From contig NC_008027.1 in assembly GCF_000026105.1 (NCBI RefSeq), positions 4,794,501-4,858,500 of the forward strand: DNA of 64,000 nucleotides, in the 5' to 3' direction. The position numbers and the translations under genes are program-made. The notes under the pieces are model-generated. The model made no database searches and was not told the origin of the DNA. It worked only from the letters and a program-made list of their open reading frames with translations. Positions 55,274 through 64,000 of this stretch are shown piece after piece (within the stretch, counting starts at the first letter, position 1; the number at the start of each line of letters is the position of its first letter). The DNA comes from Pseudomonas entomophila L48 (lineage in GTDB: Bacteria > Pseudomonadota > Gammaproteobacteria > Pseudomonadales > Pseudomonadaceae).

Positions 55274-55301
55274 GAACTTCTACTGCGCTTCATCGCTCAT
55301 A
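55274..55301 (+). promoter_or_regulatory. Candidate AlgU (sigma-22) promoter of algD
   Basis: GAACTT at 55274-55279 is a perfect AlgU -35; TCATA at 55297-55301, 17 bp further on, is an acceptable -10. Transcription would begin near 55308, leaving a leader of about 430 nt, similar to the long algD leader of P. aeruginosa. Confidence 0.6.
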
Positions 55302-55307
55302 GCACCC

Positions 55308-55741
55308 GTAACGAGTTTCAAGCGCCTAGCGTAAGAGATGACTTACATATGACATCTGATCGGTACTACAGCCGATTAAAATGACTTCTGAGGTGGCAAT
55401 GGATATGCCGTACAGCGAACGCCAGGAAGGCCAAGCGCAACCCTTTATGACCGTCCTAGTGGTTGATTTCAAAGGATTTATCCACTTGAAAAAACAAGCA
55501 CAGCAGCGCGGAAAATAGCGCGCCGCAATAAAGACGGCTGCATTACAGGGCACGTCATTTAAATACTGGCCATTAACTGCCAACTTCGAGCGCACAACTT
55601 TCTGCGCTCCGGATTTATTCATGCCTGCGTTCGGTGAAGTGTCAATTCGCCATGAATCCGTTCGCCCAGTGATTATTGGTCAATCAACCCGATCGGCTCT
55701 TCCGCGAAGGGCTGGCGTGATAAACACACGAGGTGATTACG
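55308..55741 (+). promoter_or_regulatory. Long algD 5' leader
   Basis: Non-coding. Contains GGCCATTAACTGCC (55568-55581), an AmrZ-like sequence; a GAGCGCA/TGCGCTC stem (55588-55594 and 55603-55609); and CCGTTCGCC (55658-55666), one mismatch from an AlgR core. GAGGTGA just before the ATG is the ribosome binding site. A 98-residue minus-strand frame here has no recognisable family. Confidence 0.45.
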
Positions 55742-57058
55742 ATGCGTATCAGCATCTTTGGTTTGGGTTATGTGGGTGCGGTCTGTGCAGGCTGCCTGTC
55801 GGCACGGGGCCATGACGTGATCGGTGTTGACGTGTCCAGCACCAAGATCGACCTGATCAACCAGGGCAAGTCGCCCATCGTCGAACCGGGCCTCGAAGCG
55901 CTGCTGCAACAGGGCATCGCCAACGGCCGCCTGCGTGGCACCACCGACTTCGCCGAAGCCATCCGCGCCAGCGATGTGTCGATGATCTGCGTGGGCACGC
56001 CAAGCAAGAAGAACGGCGACCTGGGCCTGGAATACATCGAGTCGGTGTGCCGCGAGATCGGCTTCGTGCTGCGCGACAGCACCCGCCGCCACACTATCGT
56101 CGTGCGCAGCACCGTGCTGCCGGGCACCGTCAAGAACGTAGTGATCCCGATCCTCGAGGACTGCTCGGGCAAGAAAGCCGGCGTCGACTTCGGCGTGGCG
56201 GTCAACCCCGAATTCCTGCGTGAAAGCACCGCGATCCAGGACTACGACCAGCCACCGATGACCGTCATCGGCGAACTGGACAGCGCCAGCGGCGACGTGC
56301 TGCAGGCCCTGTACCAGGAATTGGACGCGCCGATCATCCGCAAGCCGATCGAAGTGGCCGAGATGATCAAGTACACCTGCAACGTCTGGCACGCCACCAA
56401 GGTCACCTTCGCCAACGAGATCGGCAACATCGCCAAGGCGGTGGGCGTCGATGGCCGCGAGGTGATGGACGTGGTCTGCCAGGACAAGGCGCTGAACCTG
56501 TCCCAGTACTACATGCGCCCGGGCTTCGCCTTCGGCGGCTCGTGCCTGCCCAAGGACGTGCGCGCCCTCACCTACCGCGCCGCCAGCCTCGACGTGAAGG
56601 CGCCGCTGCTCGACTCGCTGATGCGCAGCAACGAATCCCAGGTGCAGAACGCCTTCGACATCATCGAAAGCCACGACAAGCGCAAGGTCGCCCTGCTGGG
56701 CCTGAGTTTCAAGGCCGGCACCGACGACCTGCGCGAAAGCCCGCTGGTGGAACTGGCCGAGCGCCTCATCGGCAAGGGCTACGAGCTGAACATCTACGAC
56801 CAGAACGTCCAGTACGCCCGCGTCCACGGCGCCAACAAGGACTACATCGAGTCGAAGATCCCTCACGTCTCCTCGCTGCTCAACGCCGACTTCGACCAGG
56901 TGGTGAGCAACGCCGAGATCATCGTGCTGGGCAACCGTGACGAGCAGTTCCGCGCCCTCGCCCAGCAGGCGCCGGAAGGCAAGCAGGTGATCGACCTGGT
57001 CGGCTTCATGAGCAAGCCGACCTGCGCCACCAGCCGCACCGAAGGTATCTGCTGGTAA
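55742..57058 (+). CDS. algD: GDP-mannose 6-dehydrogenase
   Basis: Committed step to alginate: four-electron oxidation of GDP-mannose to GDP-mannuronate. 438 residues from the ATG at 55742; an in-frame GTG three codons earlier overlaps the ribosome binding site. N-terminal NAD-binding loop [11 protein letters not shown] (7-17) and catalytic Cys 268 in FGGSCLPKD match the characterised enzyme by number. First gene of the alginate operon. Confidence 0.98.
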   Translation: MRISIFGLGYVGAVCAGCLSARGHDVIGVDVSSTKIDLINQGKSPIVEPGLEALLQQGIANGRLRGTTDFAEAIRASDVSMICVGTPSKKNGDLGLEYIESVCREIGFVLRDSTRRHTIVVRSTVLPGTVKNVVIPILEDCSGKKAGVDFGVAVNPEFLRESTAIQDYDQPPMTVIGELDSASGDVLQALYQELDAPIIRKPIEVAEMIKYTCNVWHATKVTFANEIGNIAKAVGVDGREVMDVVCQDKALNLSQYYMRPGFAFGGSCLPKDVRALTYRAASLDVKAPLLDSLMRSNESQVQNAFDIIESHDKRKVALLGLSFKAGTDDLRESPLVELAERLIGKGYELNIYDQNVQYARVHGANKDYIESKIPHVSSLLNADFDQVVSNAEIIVLGNRDEQFRALAQQAPEGKQVIDLVGFMSKPTCATSRTEGICW

Positions 57059-57128
57059 ACCCGGCAGGGTGGCGCGTCCCTCCCCAGCGCGCCGCCCTCG
57101 CCCCCTGAATTCTCGACGGATGCCGAAC

Positions 57129-58610
57129 ATGCAAAGGCTTCAGACCCTGCTGCTGCAATGCGCCGGCTGGCTGCTCTACATGAGCCTGCTGATGCTGATC
57201 GCCCTGGCGTTGCCCAGCGACATCTTCGACTCGCAATCGAAGCATTTCATCTTCCTGGTCGGCGCCGTCGGCATCTGGCGCTACTCCATGGGCGCCACCC
57301 ATTTCATCCGCGGCATGCTGTTCCTGTACATCGTCTACCCGTATCTGCGCCGCAAGGTGCAGAAGCTGGGCAAGGCCGCCGACCCGTCGCACGTGTACCT
57401 GATGGTCACCAGCTTTCGCATCGAGGCCCTGACCACCGCCCAGGTATACAGCTCGGTGATCCGCGAGGCGATCGACTGCGGCTACCCCACCACCGTAGTC
57501 TGTTCGCTGGTGGAAAAGTCCGACGAGCTGTTGGTGAAAAGCCTGTGGGCCAAGTACAACCCGCCCGCCCACGTCACCCTGGATATCGTGCGCATCGCCG
57601 GCACCGGCAAGCGCGACGGCCTGGCCTATGGCTTCCGCGCCATCTCGCGGATGCTGCCGGACGAAAACGCCGTGGTGGCGGTGATCGACGGCGACACCGT
57701 GCTGGCCGAAGGCGTGGTGCGCAAGACCGTGCCGTGGTTCCGCCTGTACCCCAACGTCGGTGGCCTGACCACCAACGAATTCTGCGAAGTGCGCGGCGGC
57801 TACATCATGAGCGAGTGGCACAAGCTGCGCTTCGCCCAGCGCCATATCAACATGTGCTCGATGGCCCTGAGCAAGCGCGTGCTGACCATGACCGGGCGCA
57901 TGTCGATGTTCCGCGCAAGCGTGGTGACCAACCCCGAGTTCATCGCCGACGTCGAAAGCGACTCGCTGATGCACTGGCGCCTGGGCCGCTTCAAGTTCCT
58001 CACCGGCGACGACAAGTCCAGCTGGTTCAGCCTGATGCGCCTGGGCTACGACACCTTCTACGTGCCCGATGCCGCCATCAACACGGTGGAGCACCCGCCG
58101 GAGAAGAGCTTCGTCAAGGCCAGCCGCAAGCTGATGTACCGCTGGTACGGCAACAACCTGCGGCAGAACTCCCGCGCCCTGGGCCTGGGCCTCAAGCGCC
58201 TGGGGCTGTTCACCAGCATCGTGCTGCTCGACCAGCGCGTGTCGATGTGGACCAGCCTGCTGGGCTTGACCGTGGCGGTGATCGCCAGCTTCAAGTTCGG
58301 CCTGCAGTTCCTGCTGGTTTACCTGCTGTGGATCGGCATCACCCGCCTGATCCTCACCGTGATGCTGCTGTGCTCGGGCCACAACGTCGGCCCGGCCTAC
58401 CCGCTGATTCTCTATTACAACCAGATCGTCGGCGCGGTGATGAAGATCTACGTGTTCTTCCGCCTCGACAAGCAGTCCTGGACCCGCCAGCCCACTGCCC
58501 TCAAGCGCGACCTGGCCAGCTTTCAACAATGGTTCAACACCTGGTCCTCGCGGACCATGACCTTCTCGGCCGCGAGCATCTTCGTCGCCGTGCTGTTCAT
58601 GGTCGTGTGA
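57129..58610 (+). CDS. alg8: Alginate polymerase glycosyltransferase Alg8
   Basis: GT2 membrane glycosyltransferase that polymerises mannuronate. 493 residues from the ATG at 57129; an ATG three codons earlier (57120) is possible. The substrate-binding DGD is at 187-189 and the catalytic GDD at 293-295, one residue off the P. aeruginosa numbering. Membrane helices lie at the N-terminus and after about 380. Confidence 0.96.
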   Translation: MQRLQTLLLQCAGWLLYMSLLMLIALALPSDIFDSQSKHFIFLVGAVGIWRYSMGATHFIRGMLFLYIVYPYLRRKVQKLGKAADPSHVYLMVTSFRIEALTTAQVYSSVIREAIDCGYPTTVVCSLVEKSDELLVKSLWAKYNPPAHVTLDIVRIAGTGKRDGLAYGFRAISRMLPDENAVVAVIDGDTVLAEGVVRKTVPWFRLYPNVGGLTTNEFCEVRGGYIMSEWHKLRFAQRHINMCSMALSKRVLTMTGRMSMFRASVVTNPEFIADVESDSLMHWRLGRFKFLTGDDKSSWFSLMRLGYDTFYVPDAAINTVEHPPEKSFVKASRKLMYRWYGNNLRQNSRALGLGLKRLGLFTSIVLLDQRVSMWTSLLGLTVAVIASFKFGLQFLLVYLLWIGITRLILTVMLLCSGHNVGPAYPLILYYNQIVGAVMKIYVFFRLDKQSWTRQPTALKRDLASFQQWFNTWSSRTMTFSAASIFVAVLFMVV

Positions 58611-58646
58611 GCCACCCCGGATCGGATAACAGGAACGAATATCGCC

Positions 58647-59813
58647 ATGAATACCGCCGTGAACGTCAATGTCGTGCATGAGTCCGAAGCGCAGCGCCAG
58701 CACGCCCGGGTACGCATCCCCGCCAAGCTGCGCTACCTGGACGGCAACCGCGAGCCGCACGAAGTGAAGGTTGACGACCTGTCCGCCGGGGGCCTGTCCT
58801 TCCATGCGAAAAAAGCCCTGCCGGTGAACGAGGTGTTGCGCGGCCGCCTGCAATTCGTGGTCGACAACCTCGGGCTGTCGATGGATGTCGAAATCCTGGT
58901 GCGCACCAGCAACGTCGAGACCGGCCGCACCGGCGCCGAATTCCAGAACCTCGAGCCGCGCGACATCGCCACCCTGCGCCACATCATCACCAGCCACTTG
59001 TCTGGTGAACTGATCAGCGTCGGCGATGTGCTCAGTACCCTGCAGCGCGACAACTTCACCAAGGCGCGCAAGCAGAAGGACTCGGGCTCGGGCCTGTCGG
59101 CGTTCGGCCGCCTGCGCGCGGTCACCGTCACCGCCGGAGTGTTCGTGGTCGGCCTGGTGGCTTTCGGCTTCGTCGCCAAGTCGCTGTATGGCCTGTACTT
59201 CGTCAGCCATGCCGAGGCCGGCGTGGTCGCGGTGCCCACCACCAACGTCACCATGCCCCGCGACGGCAGCCTGCAGAGCCTGGTGGAAAGTGGCGCCACA
59301 GTGGCCAAGGGCGCGCCGCTGGCGACCTTCAACACCAGCATGCTCGACTTGCTCAAGGGCCATCTCGATGACTCGCAGCTGGAACCGGCCAAGGTCGAGG
59401 AGCTGTTCGGCAAGCAGCTCTCCGGCACCCTCACTAGCCCCTGCGACTGCGTGGTGTCACGCCAGCTGGTGGACGACGGCCAATACGCCAGCAAGGGCCA
59501 GCCGGTGTTCGCGCTGATCCCGCGCACCACCATCCCGACCGTGGAGGCGCGCTTCAGCTATCGCCAGTTCGACGAGGTGAAGCCGGGTACCCGGGTCAAC
59601 TTCCAGGTGGCCGGCGAAGACGAAGTGCGCACTGGCCGGATCGTCGGCAGCAGCAGCCTGGACACCGACAACCTGGCTTCCGATATCCGCGTGCAGATCA
59701 AGCCCGACGAAAGCCTGCCGGCCGAGCTCGCCGGCCGCCCGGCTGCGGTCAACAGCGACCGTGGGCCGTCGCTGAACTGGCTGATCGACAAGGCCGTGGC
59801 CCGCGGGCTGTAA
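58647..59813 (+). CDS. alg44: Alginate copolymerase Alg44 (c-di-GMP receptor)
   Basis: 388 residues. An N-terminal PilZ domain has the c-di-GMP-binding RxxxR (Arg 17, Arg 21) and DxSxxG (Asp 44 to Gly 49), at the residue numbers known for P. aeruginosa; so alginate synthesis should be c-di-GMP-gated. A single membrane helix (about 155-180) leads to a periplasmic HlyD-like domain. Confidence 0.96.
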   Translation: MNTAVNVNVVHESEAQRQHARVRIPAKLRYLDGNREPHEVKVDDLSAGGLSFHAKKALPVNEVLRGRLQFVVDNLGLSMDVEILVRTSNVETGRTGAEFQNLEPRDIATLRHIITSHLSGELISVGDVLSTLQRDNFTKARKQKDSGSGLSAFGRLRAVTVTAGVFVVGLVAFGFVAKSLYGLYFVSHAEAGVVAVPTTNVTMPRDGSLQSLVESGATVAKGAPLATFNTSMLDLLKGHLDDSQLEPAKVEELFGKQLSGTLTSPCDCVVSRQLVDDGQYASKGQPVFALIPRTTIPTVEARFSYRQFDEVKPGTRVNFQVAGEDEVRTGRIVGSSSLDTDNLASDIRVQIKPDESLPAELAGRPAAVNSDRGPSLNWLIDKAVARGL

Positions 59814-59825
59814 GAGGAGCGGATC

Positions 59826-61397
59826 ATGAAACCTTTCAATCGTGATTCTGCCGTGGGGTCGGTGCCGCCTGTGTTGCGAGGGCTGCGCCCTCAATCGCGG
59901 CTGAAGGCCGCTCCTACAGAGTCCGCGCCTGACCTGATCGACTCGATCCCAGTAGGAGCGGCCTTCAGCCGCGATCGGGTGCGCAGCACCCGCCCGTTGG
60001 CATGGTGTGCCCTGGCCGCCGCCATCACCCTGGCAGGCTGCGCCGGCCTGCCCGACCAGCGCCTGGCCAACGAAGCCCTGAAGCGCGGCGACACCGCCAC
60101 CGCCGAGCGCAACTTCAAAGCCCTGGCCGACCTCGGCTACAGCGACGCGCAAGTCGGCCTGGCCGATCTCAACGTCGCCACCCGTGACCCGGCCAAACTC
60201 AAGGAGGCCGAAGCCACTTACCGCGCCGCCGCCGCCACTTCGCCCCGCGCCCAGGCCCGCCTCGGCCGCCTGCTGGTGGCCAAGCCCGACAGCACCCAGG
60301 CCGAACGCGAAGAAGCCGAGACCCTGCTCAAGCGCGCGGCGCAACAAGGCGAGGGCAACACCCTGATCCCGCTGGCGATGCTCTACCTGCAATACCCGCA
60401 GAGCTTCCCCAACATCAACGCCCAGCAGCAGATCGACCAGTGGCGCGCCGCCGGCAGCCCCGAGGCGGGCCTGGCCCAGGTGCTGCTCTACCGCACCCAG
60501 GGCACCTACGACCAGCACCTGGATGACGTGGAAAAGATCTGCAAGGCGGCCCTGACCACCACCGACATCTGCTACGTCGAACTGGCCACCGTCTACCAGA
60601 AACGCGCCCAACCCGAGCAGCAGGCCGTGCTGCTGGAGCAGCTCAAGGCCGCCCATGCCCGTGGCACGGTGCCGGCCACCCGGGTCGACAGCGTCGCCCG
60701 CGTGCTGGCCGACCGCAGCCTGGGGCAGACCGACGAAAAGACCGCCAAAGACCTACTGGAGCACATCGCCCCGGCCAACCCGGCCTCCTGGGTCAGCCTG
60801 GCCCAACTGCTCTACGACTTCCCCGAGCTGGGCGACACCGACCAACTGATGGCCTACATCGACAAAGGCCGCGAGGCTGAACAGCCCCGCGCCGAGCTGC
60901 TGCTGGGCCGCCTCTACTACGAAGGCAAGACCGTGCCGGCCGACGCGCAGAAAGCCGAGCAACACCTGCAGGCCGCCGCCGACGCCGGCGAGATCAGCGC
61001 CGATTACTACCTCGGCCAGCTCTATCGCCGCGGCTACCTGGGCAACGTCGAACCGCAGAAAGCCGTCGACCACCTGCTCAGCGCCGCCCGTGGCGGCCAG
61101 CTCAGCGCCGACTACGCCCTGGCCCAGCTGTTCAGCGAAGGTCACGGCATCCGCACCGAGCCGGCCAACGCCTGGGTGTTCGCCCAACTGGCCCAGGCCA
61201 ACCCGTCCGAGCAGTCCAGCGCGCTGCTGCAACAGCTCGACCAGCAACTGACGCCCGCCCAACGCAGCCAGGCGCAAAACCTGCTGGCCCAGGAAAAGCA
61301 GGCCCGCGCCGGCATGCTCCAGCGTGCCAGCAGCCCTCTGGCCATCGAAGCACTCCAAGACGACAACGACGACGTAGACGCCGAGGATTCGCTATGA
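59826..61397 (+). CDS. algK: Alginate export lipoprotein AlgK, N-terminus interrupted by a REP
   Basis: Outer-membrane TPR/Sel1-repeat lipoprotein of the alginate secretion complex, partner of AlgE. From the ATG at 59826, with a strong GAGGAGC site, the frame gives 523 residues, about 50 more than the usual roughly 475. The extra residues (about 8-51) are encoded by an inserted REP pair ahead of the signal-peptide core; the lipobox LAGC puts the lipidated Cys at 72. A GTG at 59979, just after the REP, would give 472 residues with Cys at 21, but has no clear ribosome binding site. The mature domain is normal. Confidence 0.92.
   Translation: MKPFNRDSAVGSVPPVLRGLRPQSRLKAAPTESAPDLIDSIPVGAAFSRDRVRSTRPLAWCALAAAITLAGCAGLPDQRLANEALKRGDTATAERNFKALADLGYSDAQVGLADLNVATRDPAKLKEAEATYRAAAATSPRAQARLGRLLVAKPDSTQAEREEAETLLKRAAQQGEGNTLIPLAMLYLQYPQSFPNINAQQQIDQWRAAGSPEAGLAQVLLYRTQGTYDQHLDDVEKICKAALTTTDICYVELATVYQKRAQPEQQAVLLEQLKAAHARGTVPATRVDSVARVLADRSLGQTDEKTAKDLLEHIAPANPASWVSLAQLLYDFPELGDTDQLMAYIDKGREAEQPRAELLLGRLYYEGKTVPADAQKAEQHLQAAADAGEISADYYLGQLYRRGYLGNVEPQKAVDHLLSAARGGQLSADYALAQLFSEGHGIRTEPANAWVFAQLAQANPSEQSSALLQQLDQQLTPAQRSQAQNLLAQEKQARAGMLQRASSPLAIEALQDDNDDVDAEDSL
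59894..59975. repeat. REP pair inside algK coding sequence
   Basis: Perfect 24-base inverted arms at 59894-59917 and 59952-59975, 34 bases apart, with the core GCGGCCTTCAGCCGC. Same family as the intergenic REPs, but here within an open reading frame that stays in frame through both arms. Confidence 0.93.
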
Positions 61398-62872
61398 CGC
61401 TCAACCCCTTCGTGAAAGCCGGCATCGGCCTGGGCTTCGCCCTGCTGTGGTCGATGCCGACCCTCGCCCAGGAAACCGCGCAGAAGAACTTCGGCCTGGA
61501 TGTGAAGATCACCGGCCAGTCCGAGGACGACCGCGACCTGGGCACCCGCTCCGGCGGCGACGTCAACGGCCTGGGCCTGGACCTGCGGCCCTGGGTGTAC
61601 GGCGAGCGCGGCAACTGGAGCGCCTACGCCATGGGCCAGGCGGTGGCGGCCACCGACATCATCGAGACCGACACCCTGCGCGCCTCCGACACCGGCGCCG
61701 CCATCGACACCGGCGACGACAGCCGCAAGCCGGACAAAAGCTACCTGGCCATGCGCGAATTCTGGGTCGGCTACAGCGGCTTCACGCCCTACCCCGGCGA
61801 GCAGCTGCGCTTCGGCCGCCAGCGCCTGCGCAGCGACGACGGCATGTGGCGCGACACCAACATCGAAGCGCTGAACTGGACCTTCGACACCACCCTGCTC
61901 AAGGCCGACCTGGGCGTGGCCCAGCGCTTCAGCGAGTACCGCACCGACCTCACCGAACTGGCCCCGGAAGACAAGGACCGCACCCATGTCTACGGCAACG
62001 TCGCCACGCAGTGGACGCCCGGCCACTGGGTCGGCCTGCGCGCCCACCACAGCCACGACGGCGGCAGCCTGAAGAACCCCGGCGAAACCGTCGACGCCCT
62101 CGACAAGACCCGCACCGGCGACCTCACCTGGCTGGGCCTGGAAGCCAACAGCGACGCCTACAACTGGCGCAACGAGCACACCGTCAACTACTGGGGCAGC
62201 GTCACCTGGCTGACCGGTGACCGCGATACGCTGAGCAGCCAGGCCATCGGCAACGAGCAGGTCGCCACCGGCAAGCAGAGCGGCGACGTCAACGCCTGGG
62301 GCACCGACCTGGGCATCCGCCTGCGCCTGGACCCGCAATGGCAGGTTGGCGCGGCCTATGCCCGGGGCAGCGGCGGCGGTGGCAGCGATGGCTCGAACAA
62401 CTTCGAGCAGACGGGCCTGGAGAGCAACCGCTCCAACTTCACCGGCACCCGCTCGCGCGTGCACCGCTTCGGCGAAGCCTTCCGCGGTGAGCTGGGCAAC
62501 CTGCAGGCGGCCACCCTGTTCGCCTCCTGGCAGCTGCGCGACGACTACGACGCCAGCTTCATCTACCACAAGTTCTGGCGTGTCGACGGCAAGCAGAACA
62601 TCGGCTCCAGCGGCATCAACGCGGTGGTCGACGACGGCGGCGTGAATCGCCCGCTGGTACAGGGCGAGAAAGACCTCGGCCAGGAAATGGACGTGGTGGT
62701 GACCAAGTACTTCAAGCAGGGCCTGCTGCCGGCCTCGCTGAGCCAGTCGGTCGACGAGCCGTCGGCCCTGGTGCGCCTGCGCGCCGGTGTGTTCAAGCCG
62801 GGCGACGCCTATGGCAAAGAGGCCGACTCGTACATGCACCGCGCCTTCGTCGACGTGATCTGGCGCTACTGA
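61394..62872 (+). CDS. algE: Alginate outer membrane porin AlgE
   Basis: 18-stranded beta-barrel that exports alginate. 492 residues with a signal peptide to about Ala 25 (PTLAQ). Alternating amphipathic strands, [16 protein letters not shown] near the start and a C-terminal aromatic residue (WRY end) fit an outer-membrane barrel. Start overlaps the algK stop by 4 bases. Confidence 0.96.
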   Translation: MTLNPFVKAGIGLGFALLWSMPTLAQETAQKNFGLDVKITGQSEDDRDLGTRSGGDVNGLGLDLRPWVYGERGNWSAYAMGQAVAATDIIETDTLRASDTGAAIDTGDDSRKPDKSYLAMREFWVGYSGFTPYPGEQLRFGRQRLRSDDGMWRDTNIEALNWTFDTTLLKADLGVAQRFSEYRTDLTELAPEDKDRTHVYGNVATQWTPGHWVGLRAHHSHDGGSLKNPGETVDALDKTRTGDLTWLGLEANSDAYNWRNEHTVNYWGSVTWLTGDRDTLSSQAIGNEQVATGKQSGDVNAWGTDLGIRLRLDPQWQVGAAYARGSGGGGSDGSNNFEQTGLESNRSNFTGTRSRVHRFGEAFRGELGNLQAATLFASWQLRDDYDASFIYHKFWRVDGKQNIGSSGINAVVDDGGVNRPLVQGEKDLGQEMDVVVTKYFKQGLLPASLSQSVDEPSALVRLRAGVFKPGDAYGKEADSYMHRAFVDVIWRY

Positions 62873-62889
62873 GGCCGGGAGAGGAAGCC

Positions 62890-64000
62890 ATGAACCTGCA
62901 CCCGAACCTTCGCCACAGCCTGCTCGCCAGCGCCCTGCTGCTGGCCGCCGGCCTCGCCCAGGCCGCCGAGCCCGAGATGGCCAAAGGGCTGCAACAGGCC
63001 AAGACCTACACCGTCGCCAGCGCGCCGATCGAGCCGCTGCTGATGGACCCACCCAAGCTGCCCGACCTGTCCGGCTACACCGCCCAGGCCGTGCAGCAGA
63101 AGATCGACCGCGCCCGCAAGGGCAAGGTAAGCGTGCGCCGCATGCTCCAGGAAGACACCCTCAAGGAGTTCGTCGGCGGCGACAACAAGGGCGCCGAATG
63201 GGTGCGCCGCCAGCATGGGATTCCCCAGGCGATCTTCATCGACGACGGGCATGTCGACCTGGTCGAACTCAGCAAGCAAGTGCCCGGCCAGTACCTGCGC
63301 GAAACCGCGCCGGGCGTCTACCTTGCCCGCCTGCCGATCGTGGTCGGGCACAAGGGCGTGCTGGAGGTCGACGGCAAGGTCAAGGAGCTGCGCCTGTCCG
63401 AGGAAGGCGGCGCGTTCATCGTCAACGACGGCAAGCTGTTCGTCACCGACACCAAGGTCACCGGCTGGCGTGAAAAGGCCAATGGGCCTGCCACCTTCCA
63501 GAAGCCCGACGCGTTCCGCCCGTTCCTGCTCAGCTGGGGCGGCACCGAGACCTACATCGTCAACAGCAAGCTGGCCAGCTTCGGTTACTCGAAGTCCAAG
63601 TCCTACGGCGTGAGCATTTCGCAATACACGCCGAACATGGCCAAGCAGATGGGCCGCGCCGAACCCACCGGCTGGATCATCGGCTCCGAGTTCAGCGACA
63701 TGTGGTACGGCTTCTACTGCTACGAGACCCAGGACTTCGTGGTCAAGGATTCGGTGTACCGCGACAACATCGTCTACGGCATCGACCCCCACGACCGCTC
63801 GCACCGCCTGATCATCGCCGGCAACACCGTATACGGCACCAGGAAGAAGCACGGGATCATCGTCTCGCGCGAGGTCAACGACAGCTGGATCATCAACAAC
63901 AAGAGTTATGACAACAAGCTCTCGGGCGTGGTGATCGACCGCAACAGCGTCAACAACCTGATCGCCTACAACGAGATCTACCGCAACCACACCGACGGCA
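62890..64000 (+). CDS. algG: Mannuronan C5-epimerase AlgG (cut by right edge)
   Basis: Periplasmic enzyme converting mannuronate to guluronate in the polymer. The first 370 residues are visible; the family is about 520-540. Signal peptide to about Ala 26 (AQAAEP). The catalytic DPHD motif, as DPHDRSH, is at 299-305, within right-handed beta-helix repeats (HRLIIAGNTVYGT, NNLIAYNEIYRN). The frame is open to the window end. GAGGAAG precedes the ATG. Confidence 0.96.
   Translation, partial: MNLHPNLRHSLLASALLLAAGLAQAAEPEMAKGLQQAKTYTVASAPIEPLLMDPPKLPDLSGYTAQAVQQKIDRARKGKVSVRRMLQEDTLKEFVGGDNKGAEWVRRQHGIPQAIFIDDGHVDLVELSKQVPGQYLRETAPGVYLARLPIVVGHKGVLEVDGKVKELRLSEEGGAFIVNDGKLFVTDTKVTGWREKANGPATFQKPDAFRPFLLSWGGTETYIVNSKLASFGYSKSKSYGVSISQYTPNMAKQMGRAEPTGWIIGSEFSDMWYGFYCYETQDFVVKDSVYRDNIVYGIDPHDRSHRLIIAGNTVYGTRKKHGIIVSREVNDSWIINNKSYDNKLSGVVIDRNSVNNLIAYNEIYRNHTDG

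Noticed and set aside
55326..55622. 98-residue minus-strand frame in the algD leader
   Set aside because: No ribosome binding site, composition atypical of genes here, no family resemblance, and it lies within a region expected to be regulatory.
57006..63052. Long minus-strand open frames (785 and 636 codons) opposite alg8/alg44 and algE
   Set aside because: They are antisense to clearly identified genes, have the His/Ala/Gly/Val-rich composition of shadow frames in high-GC DNA, and match no family.

Overview
The window looks like a chromosome segment of a fluorescent Pseudomonas, most likely of the P. putida group. It has high GC, Pseudomonas-type protein sequences throughout, many short REP-type inverted repeats starting GTAGGAGC, an mdeRAB-type methionine gamma-lyase locus and the alginate operon. 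Almost everything is recognisable core-genome content; assignments rest on motifs and family knowledge, since no database search was possible.

Layout. (1) 1-15480, minus strand: the division and cell wall (dcw) cluster, transcribed mraZ-rsmH-ftsL-ftsI-murE-murF-mraY-murD-ftsW-murG-murC-ddlB-ftsQ-ftsA. Most junctions overlap. ftsA runs off the left edge. A promoter and three 10-bp-spaced MraZ boxes precede mraZ. (2) 15686-21043: RNase P RNA and rsmI (minus), then lpoA-yraN-diaA-BON lipoprotein and a small YgdI-like lipoprotein (plus), an envelope and replication-control group. (3) 21092-26036, minus: sspA-sspB, cytochrome bc1 petABC, and rplM-rpsI. (4) 26222-32461: aldo/keto reductase, GlxA-type regulator, zapE, trpS (with a C-terminal YegP-like extension), a hydrolase and yhcB. 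(5) 32531-37439: the methionine catabolic locus mdeR / mdeA-mdeB, bordered by REP arrays. (6) 37582-42797: sulfate activation (cysD-cysNC), a Nif3 family protein, and the DegS-like protease AlgW. (7) 42869-54934: aapJQMP amino acid transporter, esterase EstB, DEAD-box RhlB, moaCDE, PhoH, a degenerate polysaccharide deacetylase, and YaaA. (8) 54935-64000, plus: a long algD control region and the start of the alginate operon, algD-alg8-alg44-algK-algE-algG (algG cut by the right edge).

Functionally, the dcw cluster makes lipid II and the divisome, while LpoA and the lipoproteins act at the outer envelope. AlgW is the family protease that releases the sigma factor AlgU, which would fire the algD promoter proposed here, so an alginate control protein and its target operon lie in one window. 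CysDNC brings sulfur in and MdeA breaks methionine down.

The most unusual signals are: a complete REP pair inserted in frame inside the signal-peptide region of algK; a 144-145 bp tandem array downstream of mdeB whose units carry decayed copies of the mdeB 3' end; a second mosaic repeat family that at one site is joined to a REP; and a NodB-type protein lacking its catalytic aspartates.
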